A DNA stretch of 15,630 nucleotides, from the NCBI GenBank assembly GCA_035652315.1, contig DASREA010000067.1, forward strand, positions 1-15,630, written 5' to 3'. Shown here piece after piece: positions 1-7,609 of the stretch. The notes beneath the pieces were generated by a model. It made no database searches and was not told the origin of the DNA. It was given only the letters and a program-made list of their open reading frames with translations. A program made the position numbers and the translations under genes. The stretch comes from CANKHA01 sp035652315 (lineage in GTDB: Bacteria > Pseudomonadota > Alphaproteobacteria > Rhizobiales > Xanthobacteraceae). Each line of letters begins with the position of its first letter. Position 1 is the first letter of the stretch.

Positions 1-2
1 GC

Positions 3-1220
3 CTGAGCAATTATTTCGCGTTCGTCGGGCCGGCGGTAATCGCGTCGATCGCCTACATGGATCCGGGGAATTTCGCCACCAACATCCAGGGCGGAGCGAA
101 ATACGGCTATACGCTGCTGTGGGTCGTGCTGCTGGCCAACCTGATCGCGATGTTGTTTCAGGCGCTGTCGGCGAAGCTCGGCATCGTCACCGGCCGCAAT
201 CTGGCGGAGATGTGCCGTGATCAGTTTCCGCAGCCGATCGTCTGGGCCATGTGGATCATCAGCGAAATCGCGGCGATGGCGACCGATCTCGCCGAATTTC
301 TCGGGGGCGCCATCGGCCTGGCATTGCTCTTCAACATGCCGCTCCTGGCCGGCATGGTGATTACCGCCGTGGTGACGTACGGCATCCTTTTGGTCGAGAG
401 CCGCGGCTTTCGTCCGGTCGAACTTATTATCAGCAGCTTCGTCGCCATCATCGCTTTATGTTACCTGCTCGAAATGTTCATCGCGCCGATCGACTGGGGC
501 AGCGCCGCCCTGCATCTGGTGACGCCGCAAATCGCCGATGAGGGGGCTTTGCTGCTGGCGGTGGGAATTATCGGTGCCACGGTCATGCCCCATGCCGTTT
601 ATCTGCATTCGGGCCTGACGCAGGGGCGCATTCCGGCGGACACCGACAGCGAAAAGCGCGCGGTCGTGCGCCTTTCCAATTGGGAAGTCCTTATCGCCTT
701 GGCGGCGGCCGGCATGGTGAATATGGCCATGGTGATGATGGCCGCGAGCGCCTTTCACGCCGGGCACAGCGATGTCAGTCAAATCGAATCCGCCTATCAT
801 ACACTGGCCCCGTTGCTGGGCATCGGCGCCGCCGGAATCTTCCTGTTGTCGCTGATTGCATCGGGCATCTCGAGCTCGGTCGTGGGAACCATGGCCGGCC
901 AGATGATCATGCAGGGTTTCGTCGGTTTCCGCATTCCGCTTTGGCTGCGGCGGCTGTTGACGATGATCCCGGCCTTCGTCGTCGTGGCGCTCGGCGTGAA
1001 TGCCACGACCGCGCTGGTCGTCAGTCAGGTTGTTCTCAGCATCGCCTTGCCCCTGCCGATGATCGCTTTGCTCATCTTCACGCGGCGCCCCGACATCATG
1101 GGTGTCTTCGTCAACAAGGCATCCACCACCGCGATCGCTACGGCGGCGACGGCGATCGTTCTTACGCTCAATCTTGTTTTGATCCTGCTGACTCTTGGGA
1201 TTTCCGTTCCGGGATTTTGA
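3..1220 (+). CDS. Nramp-family divalent metal transporter, 5'-truncated by the window edge
   Basis: This is a proton-coupled Mn2+/Fe2+ importer of the inner membrane, in the Nramp/MntH family. The reading frame is open from the first full codon at position 3, so the true start lies upstream and roughly the first few dozen residues are missing. The TM1 metal-binding motif DPGN is encoded just after the in-frame ATG at 57. That ATG should not be taken as the start, because the conserved GPAVIASIAYM stretch precedes it. The second signature, MPHAVYLHS of TM6, is at about 585-611. Most of the rest is hydrophobic, as expected for an 11-helix transporter. The gene ends with TGA, 19 bp from the convergent leucyltransferase gene, with no obvious terminator between them. 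The family call is firm. Metal preference (Mn versus Fe) cannot be read from the sequence, so no symbol is given. Confidence 0.93.
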   Translation: MSNYFAFVGPAVIASIAYMDPGNFATNIQGGAKYGYTLLWVVLLANLIAMLFQALSAKLGIVTGRNLAEMCRDQFPQPIVWAMWIISEIAAMATDLAEFLGGAIGLALLFNMPLLAGMVITAVVTYGILLVESRGFRPVELIISSFVAIIALCYLLEMFIAPIDWGSAALHLVTPQIADEGALLLAVGIIGATVMPHAVYLHSGLTQGRIPADTDSEKRAVVRLSNWEVLIALAAAGMVNMAMVMMAASAFHAGHSDVSQIESAYHTLAPLLGIGAAGIFLLSLIASGISSSVVGTMAGQMIMQGFVGFRIPLWLRRLLTMIPAFVVVALGVNATTALVVSQVVLSIALPLPMIALLIFTRRPDIMGVFVNKASTTAIATAATAIVLTLNLVLILLTLGISVPGF

Positions 1221-1239
1221 GCGCGACGCCGCAACGGCC

Positions 1240-1986
1240 TCAGCGTTCCACCCGGCGCCAGCCTTCCGGCATCAGCCGTTCCTGGGGCAGGAAGCGTCCC
1301 TTGTAATCCATCTTCTTTGAGTCCTGCACCCAATAACCGAGATAGACGAAATCCAGGCCCATGCTGCGCGCCCGCGCGATGTGATCGAGAATCATGAAGG
1401 TGCCGAGCGAGCGCGCCGCCTCGTCGGGCTCGAAAAACGAATAGACCATCGACAGCCCATCGCTTAGAACATCGACGAGTGTCGCGGCCAGCAGTTGGCC
1501 GCCGCGGCCATTGATCGACGTGACGGGGCCGCGCCGGCGGTATTCCACGAGCCGGGTCTGCACATGACTGTCCTCGATCATCATCGCATAGTCGAGCAAC
1601 GTCATATCGGCCATGCCGCCGTTGCGATGCCGGGAATCGAGATAGCCGCGGAAAACAGAATACTGCTCCGATGTGGGCAGCGCGGCGCGCATATCGCTGA
1701 CGATGTCTGCATTGTGACGTATAACGCGGCGCATGCTTTGTGTCGGGCGGAATTCGGCGGCCACGACGCGCACCGACACGCAGGCACGGCAGGTATCGCA
1801 AGCGGGACGGTAGGCGATCGATTGGCTCCGCCGGAAGCCGCCGTGAGTCAGAAGGTCGTTCAGCTCCCCCGCCCGTTCGCCAACGAGATGCGTGAAAACC
1901 TTACGTTCCTCCTTGCCCGGCAGATAGGGGCAAGGGGACGGCGCGGTAAGATAAAATTGCGGCGTGTCGCGCGAATGTCTGGTCAC
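1240..1986 (-). CDS. bpt: Aspartate/glutamate leucyltransferase (often annotated arginyltransferase)
   Basis: This soluble aminoacyl-tRNA-protein transferase is expected to attach leucine from Leu-tRNA to proteins with N-terminal Asp or Glu, marking them for ClpS/ClpAP degradation (bacterial N-degron pathway). The 248-residue length is normal for the family. The N-terminal block TPQFYLTAPSPCPYLPG carries the conserved Cys at about residue 19, and the CDTCRAC cluster lies at 63-69. The C-terminal half has the GNAT-like acyltransferase fold with the signatures YSFFEPDEAARSLGTFM and YLGYWVQDSKKMDYKGRF. The start is a GTG at 1986 and gives the usual MTxHSRDTPQF N-terminus; the Shine-Dalgarno sequence in front of it is weak. 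It follows the RDD gene on the same strand by 81 nt, so the two are probably co-transcribed. Leucyl versus arginyl specificity is inferred from bacterial homologues of this subtype. Confidence 0.93.
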   Translation of the reverse strand: MTRHSRDTPQFYLTAPSPCPYLPGKEERKVFTHLVGERAGELNDLLTHGGFRRSQSIAYRPACDTCRACVSVRVVAAEFRPTQSMRRVIRHNADIVSDMRAALPTSEQYSVFRGYLDSRHRNGGMADMTLLDYAMMIEDSHVQTRLVEYRRRGPVTSINGRGGQLLAATLVDVLSDGLSMVYSFFEPDEAARSLGTFMILDHIARARSMGLDFVYLGYWVQDSKKMDYKGRFLPQERLMPEGWRRVER

Positions 1987-2066
1987 AGGCGAACCGTCTC
2001 AGGGAATCCCCGACTCCTTTAAGCATCGCGCAGCGGCAGGGTTCCGTCAAAGGCGGGGAAAAACCC

Positions 2067-2585
2067 TTACTCCGGCGGGACTTGCGCGGCGGCGCGATTG
2101 ATGACGACGGTCCCGACAAGGATGTCATGTAATAGCCGGCGGCGCTCGTTGAAAAAGCCCACGAGCAAGATGAAGGGCGTCAGCAGGGATACAGTGAGCC
2201 AGAAAACAATGGCATGGACGGCCCCGAGCAGGAAATAACAGGGCGTGCCGTACCAGGTGCGCATCTGCAGATCCATGACGCGCATGCCGATGGTGGCTGA
2301 ATAGGCGCTGCCGAGCGTGGCGCCGTAGTAGGCGATGGCCCAGATCACCGCCGCGGGCCACCAGAGCCAGAACAGCAGCCAGCCCAAACCGAACGTGATA
2401 AATCCGAAAATCACGATGAACAGCGCCGCCAGTGCCACGGGGACGGCGATGATGATCACGTCGATTACAAAAGCGACCATGCGCCGGGCGAGGACGCCTT
2501 CGAACAACTCGGGGCTGGTCACGGGATCGTAGGCATGGGGCTTTATGCTCGAAGAGCCGCCAAAACCGGGATTGCTGTTGGCCAT
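2067..2585 (-). CDS. RDD family membrane protein
   Basis: This is a 172-residue integral membrane protein with an RDD domain. Family members are implicated loosely in ion or osmolyte transport, but the role here is unknown. Residues 1-30 are a polar Ser/Pro-rich cytoplasmic tail. The conserved ARRMVAFVID block at about 33-42 gives the Arg and Asp of the RDD name. Three hydrophobic segments follow at about 38-60, 64-88 and 112-138, and then the closing LLHDILVGTVVI motif. I chose ATG 2585 over the more upstream ATG at 2636 because GGGGAGA sits just before it at good spacing and the extra residues look random. It is the first gene of a likely two-gene unit with the leucyltransferase. It faces the threonine ammonia-lyase gene across 92 bp that hold a TTGAC-TT-GTCAA palindrome. 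Confidence 0.88.
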   Translation of the reverse strand: MANSNPGFGGSSSIKPHAYDPVTSPELFEGVLARRMVAFVIDVIIIAVPVALAALFIVIFGFITFGLGWLLFWLWWPAAVIWAIAYYGATLGSAYSATIGMRVMDLQMRTWYGTPCYFLLGAVHAIVFWLTVSLLTPFILLVGFFNERRRLLHDILVGTVVINRAAAQVPPE

Positions 2586-2677
2586 GAATCTCCCCATTGA
2601 CTTGTCAAAGATGGAATCCAAAGGTCCGGCGCGCAAGGGGCCCGGATCGGGTGCCCAGCTTTAACGGGGAGGCCGGC

Positions 2678-3901
2678 GTGGCGGTGACCCTTTCCGACGT
2701 GCGGGCCGCGCGGCGGGTGATCGGCGATCAGGTCTTGCGCACGCCCATGCTGGCGGCGCCAAAGCTCTCGCAGCTGACCGGCGCCTCAGTCTTCGTCAAA
2801 TACGAAAACATGCAAGTCACGAACTCGTTCAAGGAACGGGGTGCGCTCACCAAGCTGTCCTCGATGTCAGGTGCCGAACGGGAGCGTGGAGTTATCGCGG
2901 TGTCGGCCGGCAATCATGCGCAAGCGGTTGCCTATCATGCGGCGCGTCTTTGCATCGCCGCGACGATTGTGATGCCGGTGACGACGCCGGCGGTGAAGAT
3001 CGCCGCGACCAAATCGCACGGCGCCGAGGTAGTGCTTGAAGGTGAGGACATCTCCGGCGCGTTTGAGCGCGCCTCCGATATCGCCAAGAAATGCAATCTC
3101 ACCTGGATTCATCCTTTCGACGATCCTTTCGTGATCGCGGGGCAGGGGACCGTTGCACTGGAGATGCTCGAAGACGAACCCGAACTCGACATGCTGGTGA
3201 TTCCCATAGGCGGCGGCGGATTGATCGCCGGGAATGCTATCGCCGCGCGCGGGTTAAAGCCGACAATCGAAATCGTCGGCGCGGAAGCCGCCTTGTATCC
3301 CTCGGTTTGGAATGCGCTGTACGGTCAACACCGGCCGATCGGCGGTCCGACCCTGGCCGAAGGCATCGCGGTGGAAACAACGGGCGCGCTGACCTTGCCG
3401 ATCATCCGCGAGCTCGTTGCGGATATCATTCTTGTCGACGAGGCGCATCTCGAACGCGCGGTGAATGCTTATCTGACTTTGCAGAAGACCATGGCCGAAG
3501 GCGCCGGCGCGGCCGGATTGGCGGCAATGCTGGCGAAGCCGGAGCGCTTCCAAGGCAAGAGGGTCGGACTGATCCTTTGCGGCGGCAACATCGATCCGCG
3601 CATTCTGGCCTCGATCATGGTCCGCGAATTGGAGCGCGACCAGCTCATCGTGTCCTTCCGTCTCACGATTCCCGATCGCCCGGGTGTGCTCGGGCAGATC
3701 GCCACTAGGCTCGGCGAACTTGGCGCCAATATTCTCGAGGTCGATCATAAGCGGCTGTTTCTCGACGTCCCCGCCAAAGGAGCCAGGCTCGACGTCACGG
3801 TCGAGGCGCGCGGTCGCGCGCATGCAGAGGAAATGTTCAAAAGCCTGGCGGACGAGGGCTATCAGCCGCTGCGCATCGAGACCAGCGAAGCCATGGAGTA
3901 A
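2678..3901 (+). CDS. ilvA: Threonine ammonia-lyase (threonine dehydratase) with C-terminal ACT domain
   Basis: This PLP enzyme deaminates L-threonine (and usually L-serine) to 2-oxobutanoate and ammonia, the entry to isoleucine synthesis or threonine catabolism. The chosen GTG start at 2678 has GGGGAGG at 2666-2672, five bases upstream, and gives 407 residues, normal for the single-ACT form. A start at 2597 would run back through the divergent promoter region. The fold-type II PLP lysine is K52 in NSFKERGAL, and the phosphate-binding GGGG loop is at about 178-181. The ACT domain starts near residue 325 (SFRLTIPDRPGVLGQ) and probably mediates allosteric control. Its 3' end is only 6 bp from the convergent CoxL-like gene. 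The single ACT resembles the biodegradative/TdcB-like branch as much as classical IlvA, so the symbol is by function. Confidence 0.92.
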   Translation: MAVTLSDVRAARRVIGDQVLRTPMLAAPKLSQLTGASVFVKYENMQVTNSFKERGALTKLSSMSGAERERGVIAVSAGNHAQAVAYHAARLCIAATIVMPVTTPAVKIAATKSHGAEVVLEGEDISGAFERASDIAKKCNLTWIHPFDDPFVIAGQGTVALEMLEDEPELDMLVIPIGGGGLIAGNAIAARGLKPTIEIVGAEAALYPSVWNALYGQHRPIGGPTLAEGIAVETTGALTLPIIRELVADIILVDEAHLERAVNAYLTLQKTMAEGAGAAGLAAMLAKPERFQGKRVGLILCGGNIDPRILASIMVRELERDQLIVSFRLTIPDRPGVLGQIATRLGELGANILEVDHKRLFLDVPAKGARLDVTVEARGRAHAEEMFKSLADEGYQPLRIETSEAME

Positions 3902-3907
3902 GGACGG

Positions 3908-6226
3908 TTAGCGTGCCGCGGCGGCCCTGATTGCCCGCCAGACCCGCTCCGGCGTGATCGGCATTTCCACGTGACGGATGCCAAAACCCGATAGCGCGTC
4001 GGCGACGGCATTGCCGACCGCGGGGAGGGCGCCGACGCTTCCGGCTTCACCCGCGCCCTTGACGCCGAGCGGATTGGTTTTGGTCGGTACCGGATTGCTT
4101 TTGATATCGATGGCGCTGAGATCGCTTGCCCGCGGCATGGCGTAGTCCATGAACGATCCGGTGAGGAGCTGGCCCTCGCGGTCGAAATGGATGTCTTCCA
4201 TGAGCATCTGGCCGATGCCTTGCACCACGCCGCCCGCGATTTGGCCCTTCAGCAGCAGCGGATTCATGACCGTGCCGACGTCGTCGACAACGCTATACCG
4301 CAGAATTTCGACTTCGCCGGTCTCCGGGTCCACCTCGACTTCGCAGACGTGGCAGCCGTTGGGGTAGTTCGCGACGTCTACGCGAAAAACCGCAGTCGCC
4401 GTCAAGCCCGCTTCCAAATCCTTGGGAAGGGTCTTGGGATCCGCGGCTTCCGCCGCCAGTTCCTTAATCGTGATGGTCTGATTGGTCTTGATATTGGAGA
4501 AAATGCCGTCGGCGAATTTGACGTCGGCAACGTCGACCTTGAAGAGGTGAGCGGCGACCCTGGTGGCTTTTTCCAGAATACGATCGGCCGCAAGATTGAA
4601 AGCCGAGCCGCAAATGGTGGCTGACCGCGATCCGCCGGTGCCGACGCCGAAGAATACCTTCTCGGTATCGCCTTGCACGTAATAGACCTCGTCCGGTTTC
4701 AGCCCCAGCTTGTCGCAGACGAGCTGTTTGAAAATGGTCTCGTGGCCCTGGCCTTGAGTGACCGAACCGGCAAAGAGCGTAGCCGTGCCGCTGCGGTCGA
4801 AACGAATTTCCGCGCCCTCCAGCCCGGCGCCGGCGGCGCGCTCGATGGAATTGGAAATGCCGAGGCCGCGCAGCTTGCCGCGCTTTTGCGATTCGGCGCG
4901 GCGCTTGCCAAAGCCGGCGGCGTCGGCGAGCTGCAGGGCCATATCCATGTTCTTTTCGAACTCGCCGCTGTCATAGGTGAAGGTGAGGCCGGTCTTGAAG
5001 GGCATCGCTTCCGGCGGAATGGTATTGCGGCGGCGTAGCGCCACCGGATCGATGTCGAGCTCATCGGCCGCGATGTCGATCAGCCGCTCCAGTACATAAG
5101 CCGCTTCCGGGCGGCCATTGCCGCGATAGGGCCGCATCGGATTGGTGTTGGTGAAGACCGCGGTCACGTCGACGTATAGCGCCGGCGTCTTGTATACGCC
5201 GGCCAGCGTTCCGAGGTTGCCGGGAAATGCGTCCGCCGACGTCTGCAGATAGGCGCCGACGGGGGCGATGGTCTTCGCCCGCAAGCCGAGGAACATGCCG
5301 TTCTTGTCGAGCGCAAGTTCGGCGTCGGTGACGTTGTCGCGTCCCTGCGCATCGCTGAGGAAGGCTTCGGAGCGCGTGCTCACCCATTTCACCGGGCGGC
5401 CGGTCAGCTTGGAGGCGAGCAGTGTCAGCGCGACTTCGGGGAATATCGCCGACTTCATGCCGAAGCTGCCGCCGATGTCCCCGGCAATGATGCGTACCTT
5501 GCTTTCCGGAACCTTCAATACTTCGGCAAGTTCGGATCGATAACTGTGGGCGCGCTGCAGGGTCGTATACGAAGTGTAATGATCCTCCGTGGAGTTGTAG
5601 TCGCCGACGCAGGCGCGCGGCTCCATCGTCGCGGCGGTGACGCGATTGATGACGAAGTGATGCTTGACGACGTGGTCGGCCTTCGCGAAAGCGGCGTCGG
5701 TTGCCGCCTTGTCGCCGACCCGAAAGACGAAGCAGATATTGTTCTCGCAATCGTCCCAGACGCGGGGCGCGCCCGGCAATGGCGCTTCCGCAGTACTCAC
5801 GATCGCCGGCAACGGTTCATAATCGACTTCGATCATCTCCGCCGCGTCTACCGCCTGATAATAGGATTCGGCCACGACGAAGGCGACATAGTCGCCGACC
5901 CAACGGACGCGGTCGGTGGCCAGCGCCGGGTAAGGCGGGCGAAACATTGGCGAGCCGTCCGCGCGTTTGCGCTGATTGGCGCGGGGCAGATCGCCGAATC
6001 CGGAAGCCTTCCAGTCGGCTCCGGTGAGAACCGCGACGACGCCGGGCGCCGCTTTGGCCGCCGTCACATCGATGGAGCGAATTTTGGCATGGGCATGAGG
6101 AGAACGCAGAACATAGCTGTATAGCATCCGCGGCAGCGTTAAATCCGCTGCATAACGCCCACCGCCGCGGATCAAGCGGGGATCCTCGAACCGCGGAACC
6201 GGCTGGCCGATCGCAAATTCACCCAT
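3908..6226 (-). CDS. Xanthine dehydrogenase family molybdopterin-binding subunit (CoxL-like), without partner subunits
   Basis: This 772-residue protein belongs to the molybdenum hydroxylase large-subunit family (CoxL, xanthine and aldehyde dehydrogenases). Visible cofactor motifs are GGSFGMK near residue 251, QGQGHETI near 496, GTGGSRS near 530, and GAGEAG near 724-729 with the expected catalytic Glu at about 727. The CoxL active-site loop reads PYRGNGRPEA near 367. It therefore lacks the AYXCSFR signature of true form I CO dehydrogenases and resembles the form II/aldehyde-dehydrogenase-like branch. The start at 6226 is preceded by GAGGTG. No FAD-binding (CoxM-type) or 2Fe-2S (CoxS-type) subunit gene lies within the window, so electrons must pass to subunits encoded elsewhere. 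A terminator-like hairpin sits directly in its leader. The substrate is unknown; CO oxidation should not be assumed. Confidence 0.93.
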   Translation of the reverse strand: MGEFAIGQPVPRFEDPRLIRGGGRYAADLTLPRMLYSYVLRSPHAHAKIRSIDVTAAKAAPGVVAVLTGADWKASGFGDLPRANQRKRADGSPMFRPPYPALATDRVRWVGDYVAFVVAESYYQAVDAAEMIEVDYEPLPAIVSTAEAPLPGAPRVWDDCENNICFVFRVGDKAATDAAFAKADHVVKHHFVINRVTAATMEPRACVGDYNSTEDHYTSYTTLQRAHSYRSELAEVLKVPESKVRIIAGDIGGSFGMKSAIFPEVALTLLASKLTGRPVKWVSTRSEAFLSDAQGRDNVTDAELALDKNGMFLGLRAKTIAPVGAYLQTSADAFPGNLGTLAGVYKTPALYVDVTAVFTNTNPMRPYRGNGRPEAAYVLERLIDIAADELDIDPVALRRRNTIPPEAMPFKTGLTFTYDSGEFEKNMDMALQLADAAGFGKRRAESQKRGKLRGLGISNSIERAAGAGLEGAEIRFDRSGTATLFAGSVTQGQGHETIFKQLVCDKLGLKPDEVYYVQGDTEKVFFGVGTGGSRSATICGSAFNLAADRILEKATRVAAHLFKVDVADVKFADGIFSNIKTNQTITIKELAAEAADPKTLPKDLEAGLTATAVFRVDVANYPNGCHVCEVEVDPETGEVEILRYSVVDDVGTVMNPLLLKGQIAGGVVQGIGQMLMEDIHFDREGQLLTGSFMDYAMPRASDLSAIDIKSNPVPTKTNPLGVKGAGEAGSVGALPAVGNAVADALSGFGIRHVEMPITPERVWRAIRAAAAR

Positions 6227-6241
6227 TCGGCACCTCGCATG

Positions 6242-6275
6242 AAAAAGGCAGGCTCGCGGCGACGCGGTGCCTGCC
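6242..6275 (-). terminator. Intrinsic terminator or attenuator between the TctC-like and CoxL-like genes
   Basis: Read on the minus strand, GGCAGGC pairs with GCCTGCC around an inner CGCG-TCGC-CGCG hairpin and is followed at once by five T residues. This has the form of a Rho-independent terminator for transcription coming from the TctC-like gene. It ends only 15 nt before the ATG of the CoxL-like gene, so there is no room for a normal promoter between them. The CoxL-like transcript must therefore contain or read through the hairpin. A second, weaker hairpin (GAGGCG/CGCCTC, 6379-6400) sits just after the TctC-like stop codon and has no T-run. The remaining intergenic DNA (6276-6417) shows nothing else. 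Confidence 0.7.
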
Positions 6276-6417
6276 AGGGACCCTTAGTTTCGCCGCCGGC
6301 CAGGCGTCAAGCCATTTGCCGGGATGGTTGCAGCGGTGGGACGCAAGTCAACTTGATGAAATCCCGCCGAAGTTCGGGGAGGCGTCATGTGTAGCGCCTC
6401 ACCCACAGCGGTGATCT

Positions 6418-7506
6418 CTACTCTTCCTTGCTGCCACCTTTGAGTTTTGCCTTTGCCAGATCGATGCCCTGTTCGCGCATGAGGTCGTCCGTGGTCGTGA
6501 GCGCTTCATTCGAGGTCGAGGCGAGATCGTGAATCAAGGCAGCGGTCTCTTCCGCCGAGAACGCTGAATAGCCCTCGATGGTGGTCTGAGCCTTATTCTG
6601 GAATTCGGCATCGGCCGTCATTTTCTCAAAAGCCGTGCGATAGGCCCCGACAACGGCCGGCGGCGTAGCGGGCGGCAGGGCCAACCACTTAAAGATCCGG
6701 CTCGCACGCCAGTAGTCATATGCGGCCTTGATTTTCGGATCGGCGATCTTGCCCTCCATGGCCTTCGTGAAAAGCGGCGCGGTGTCGGCGTCCTTGCGGC
6801 CGGAAGGCCGGGCTTTGGGATTCAACCCATCGAGATAAATGATTTTGAATTTGTTGGTATCGGTCAGTTTATCGGTCACATAGAATCGCGGAAACGAGGT
6901 CATGTCGATTTCACCGCGATCGAGTGCCAGTACGAGATCGGGACTGCCCGGATAGCCAGTCACCCATTTGACGTTCCAGCCCAGGAATTTGGCGCCAAAG
7001 ATCGCCATACGCATTCCGGACCGCGGCGCTCCTGTGACCGAACCCATATTCACCGGGCTTTTGCTCTTATCCAGGAGCCGCGGCAGAGCATCGGCTCGAA
7101 TGATCACGATGTTGTCGCCGATGCCGATGCCGCCGACGACCTGAAACTTGGCGGGATCGTAATGGGACTGCGGTGTGCGAAAAGTGATCGGATCGACCTG
7201 TGAGTTCGAAGTCAGCGTTATGGTCAAGCCGTCGGGCTTCGCCTGGTTGGCGATGAAGTTCAACGGCGGCACGCCGTGGCCGCCCGGCATGTTTTCGATC
7301 ACCATCGTCGGGCTTCCCGGCAGGTATTTAGTGAGGTACGCGCCGATTAGCCGCGCCGCCAGATCGGTGCTGCCGCCGGTCGTAGTCGGCACAATCATCT
7401 TGATGGTTTTGCCCGCGAAGGAAACGGTCTCGTCCGCGGACGCCGGACCTACCAGCGTGACGGATATCGCTGCGGCCGCTGCTATCGCAATTATCGGGAA
7501 TTTCAT
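6418..7506 (-). CDS. TctC/Bug-family periplasmic solute-binding receptor, without TctA/TctB
   Basis: This is an extracytoplasmic receptor of the tripartite tricarboxylate transporter (TTT) type. It would capture a small, probably carboxylate-bearing, ligand in the periplasm and hand it to a TctAB membrane unit. Residues 1 to about 24 form a clear Sec signal peptide ending in ASA. The mature N-terminus carries the family block IKMIVPTTTGGSTDLAAR followed by VIENMPGGHG. At 362 residues it is somewhat longer than the typical 320-330, with a polar Lys/Glu-rich C-terminal tail. The start is supported by GGGAGG upstream. No tctA or tctB gene is present in the window. A candidate promoter and a palindrome lie upstream. 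The ligand cannot be predicted. Confidence 0.87.
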   Translation of the reverse strand: MKFPIIAIAAAAAISVTLVGPASADETVSFAGKTIKMIVPTTTGGSTDLAARLIGAYLTKYLPGSPTMVIENMPGGHGVPPLNFIANQAKPDGLTITLTSNSQVDPITFRTPQSHYDPAKFQVVGGIGIGDNIVIIRADALPRLLDKSKSPVNMGSVTGAPRSGMRMAIFGAKFLGWNVKWVTGYPGSPDLVLALDRGEIDMTSFPRFYVTDKLTDTNKFKIIYLDGLNPKARPSGRKDADTAPLFTKAMEGKIADPKIKAAYDYWRASRIFKWLALPPATPPAVVGAYRTAFEKMTADAEFQNKAQTTIEGYSAFSAEETAALIHDLASTSNEALTTTDDLMREQGIDLAKAKLKGGSKEE

Positions 7507-7544
7507 CGGCAGTTTCCTCCCGGTTGTTTTTCGTTTCGGCGGCT

Positions 7545-7573
7545 AAATTAAGCCGCTCGCAGCCGCCAGACAA
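7545..7573 (-). promoter_or_regulatory. Candidate sigma-70-type promoter of the TctC-like gene
   Basis: On the minus strand TTGTCT (7573-7568) and TAATTT (7550-7545) are separated by exactly 17 nt, which places transcription start about 30 nt upstream of the ATG at 7506. The -10 element lies in the loop of a GCGGCT/AGCCGC inverted repeat (7539-7544 and 7551-7556). That repeat has no T-run on either strand, so it is more likely regulatory than a hemB terminator. Identified by eye only. Confidence 0.4.
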
Positions 7574-7576
7574 GAT

Positions 7577-7593
7577 AGTATGTTAGCCATACT
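7577..7593. promoter_or_regulatory. Palindrome AGTATG-TTAGC-CATACT, candidate operator
   Basis: These are perfect 6-bp arms around a 5-nt spacer. The site lies three bases upstream of the -35 element proposed for the TctC-like gene, in the short gap between hemB and that gene. The position suits a dimeric regulator acting as activator or repressor. The regulator is not identifiable and no regulator gene is adjacent. Confidence 0.4.
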
Positions 7594-7609
7594 GCCTTGC
7601 CGCAAGCCG

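Noticed and set aside
1495..2022. A 175-codon plus-strand frame opposite the leucyltransferase gene
   Set aside because: It is antisense to a firmly identified gene with no family features of its own.
2597..2677. Extended N-terminus of threonine ammonia-lyase from ATG 2597
   Set aside because: The added residues are Arg/Pro-rich and unlike the family; GTG 2678 has a strong GGGGAGG site and gives the normal N-terminus.
3908..6226. True aerobic CO dehydrogenase (CoxL form I)
   Set aside because: The diagnostic AYXCSFR loop is absent (PYRGNGR instead) and coxM/coxS are not adjacent.
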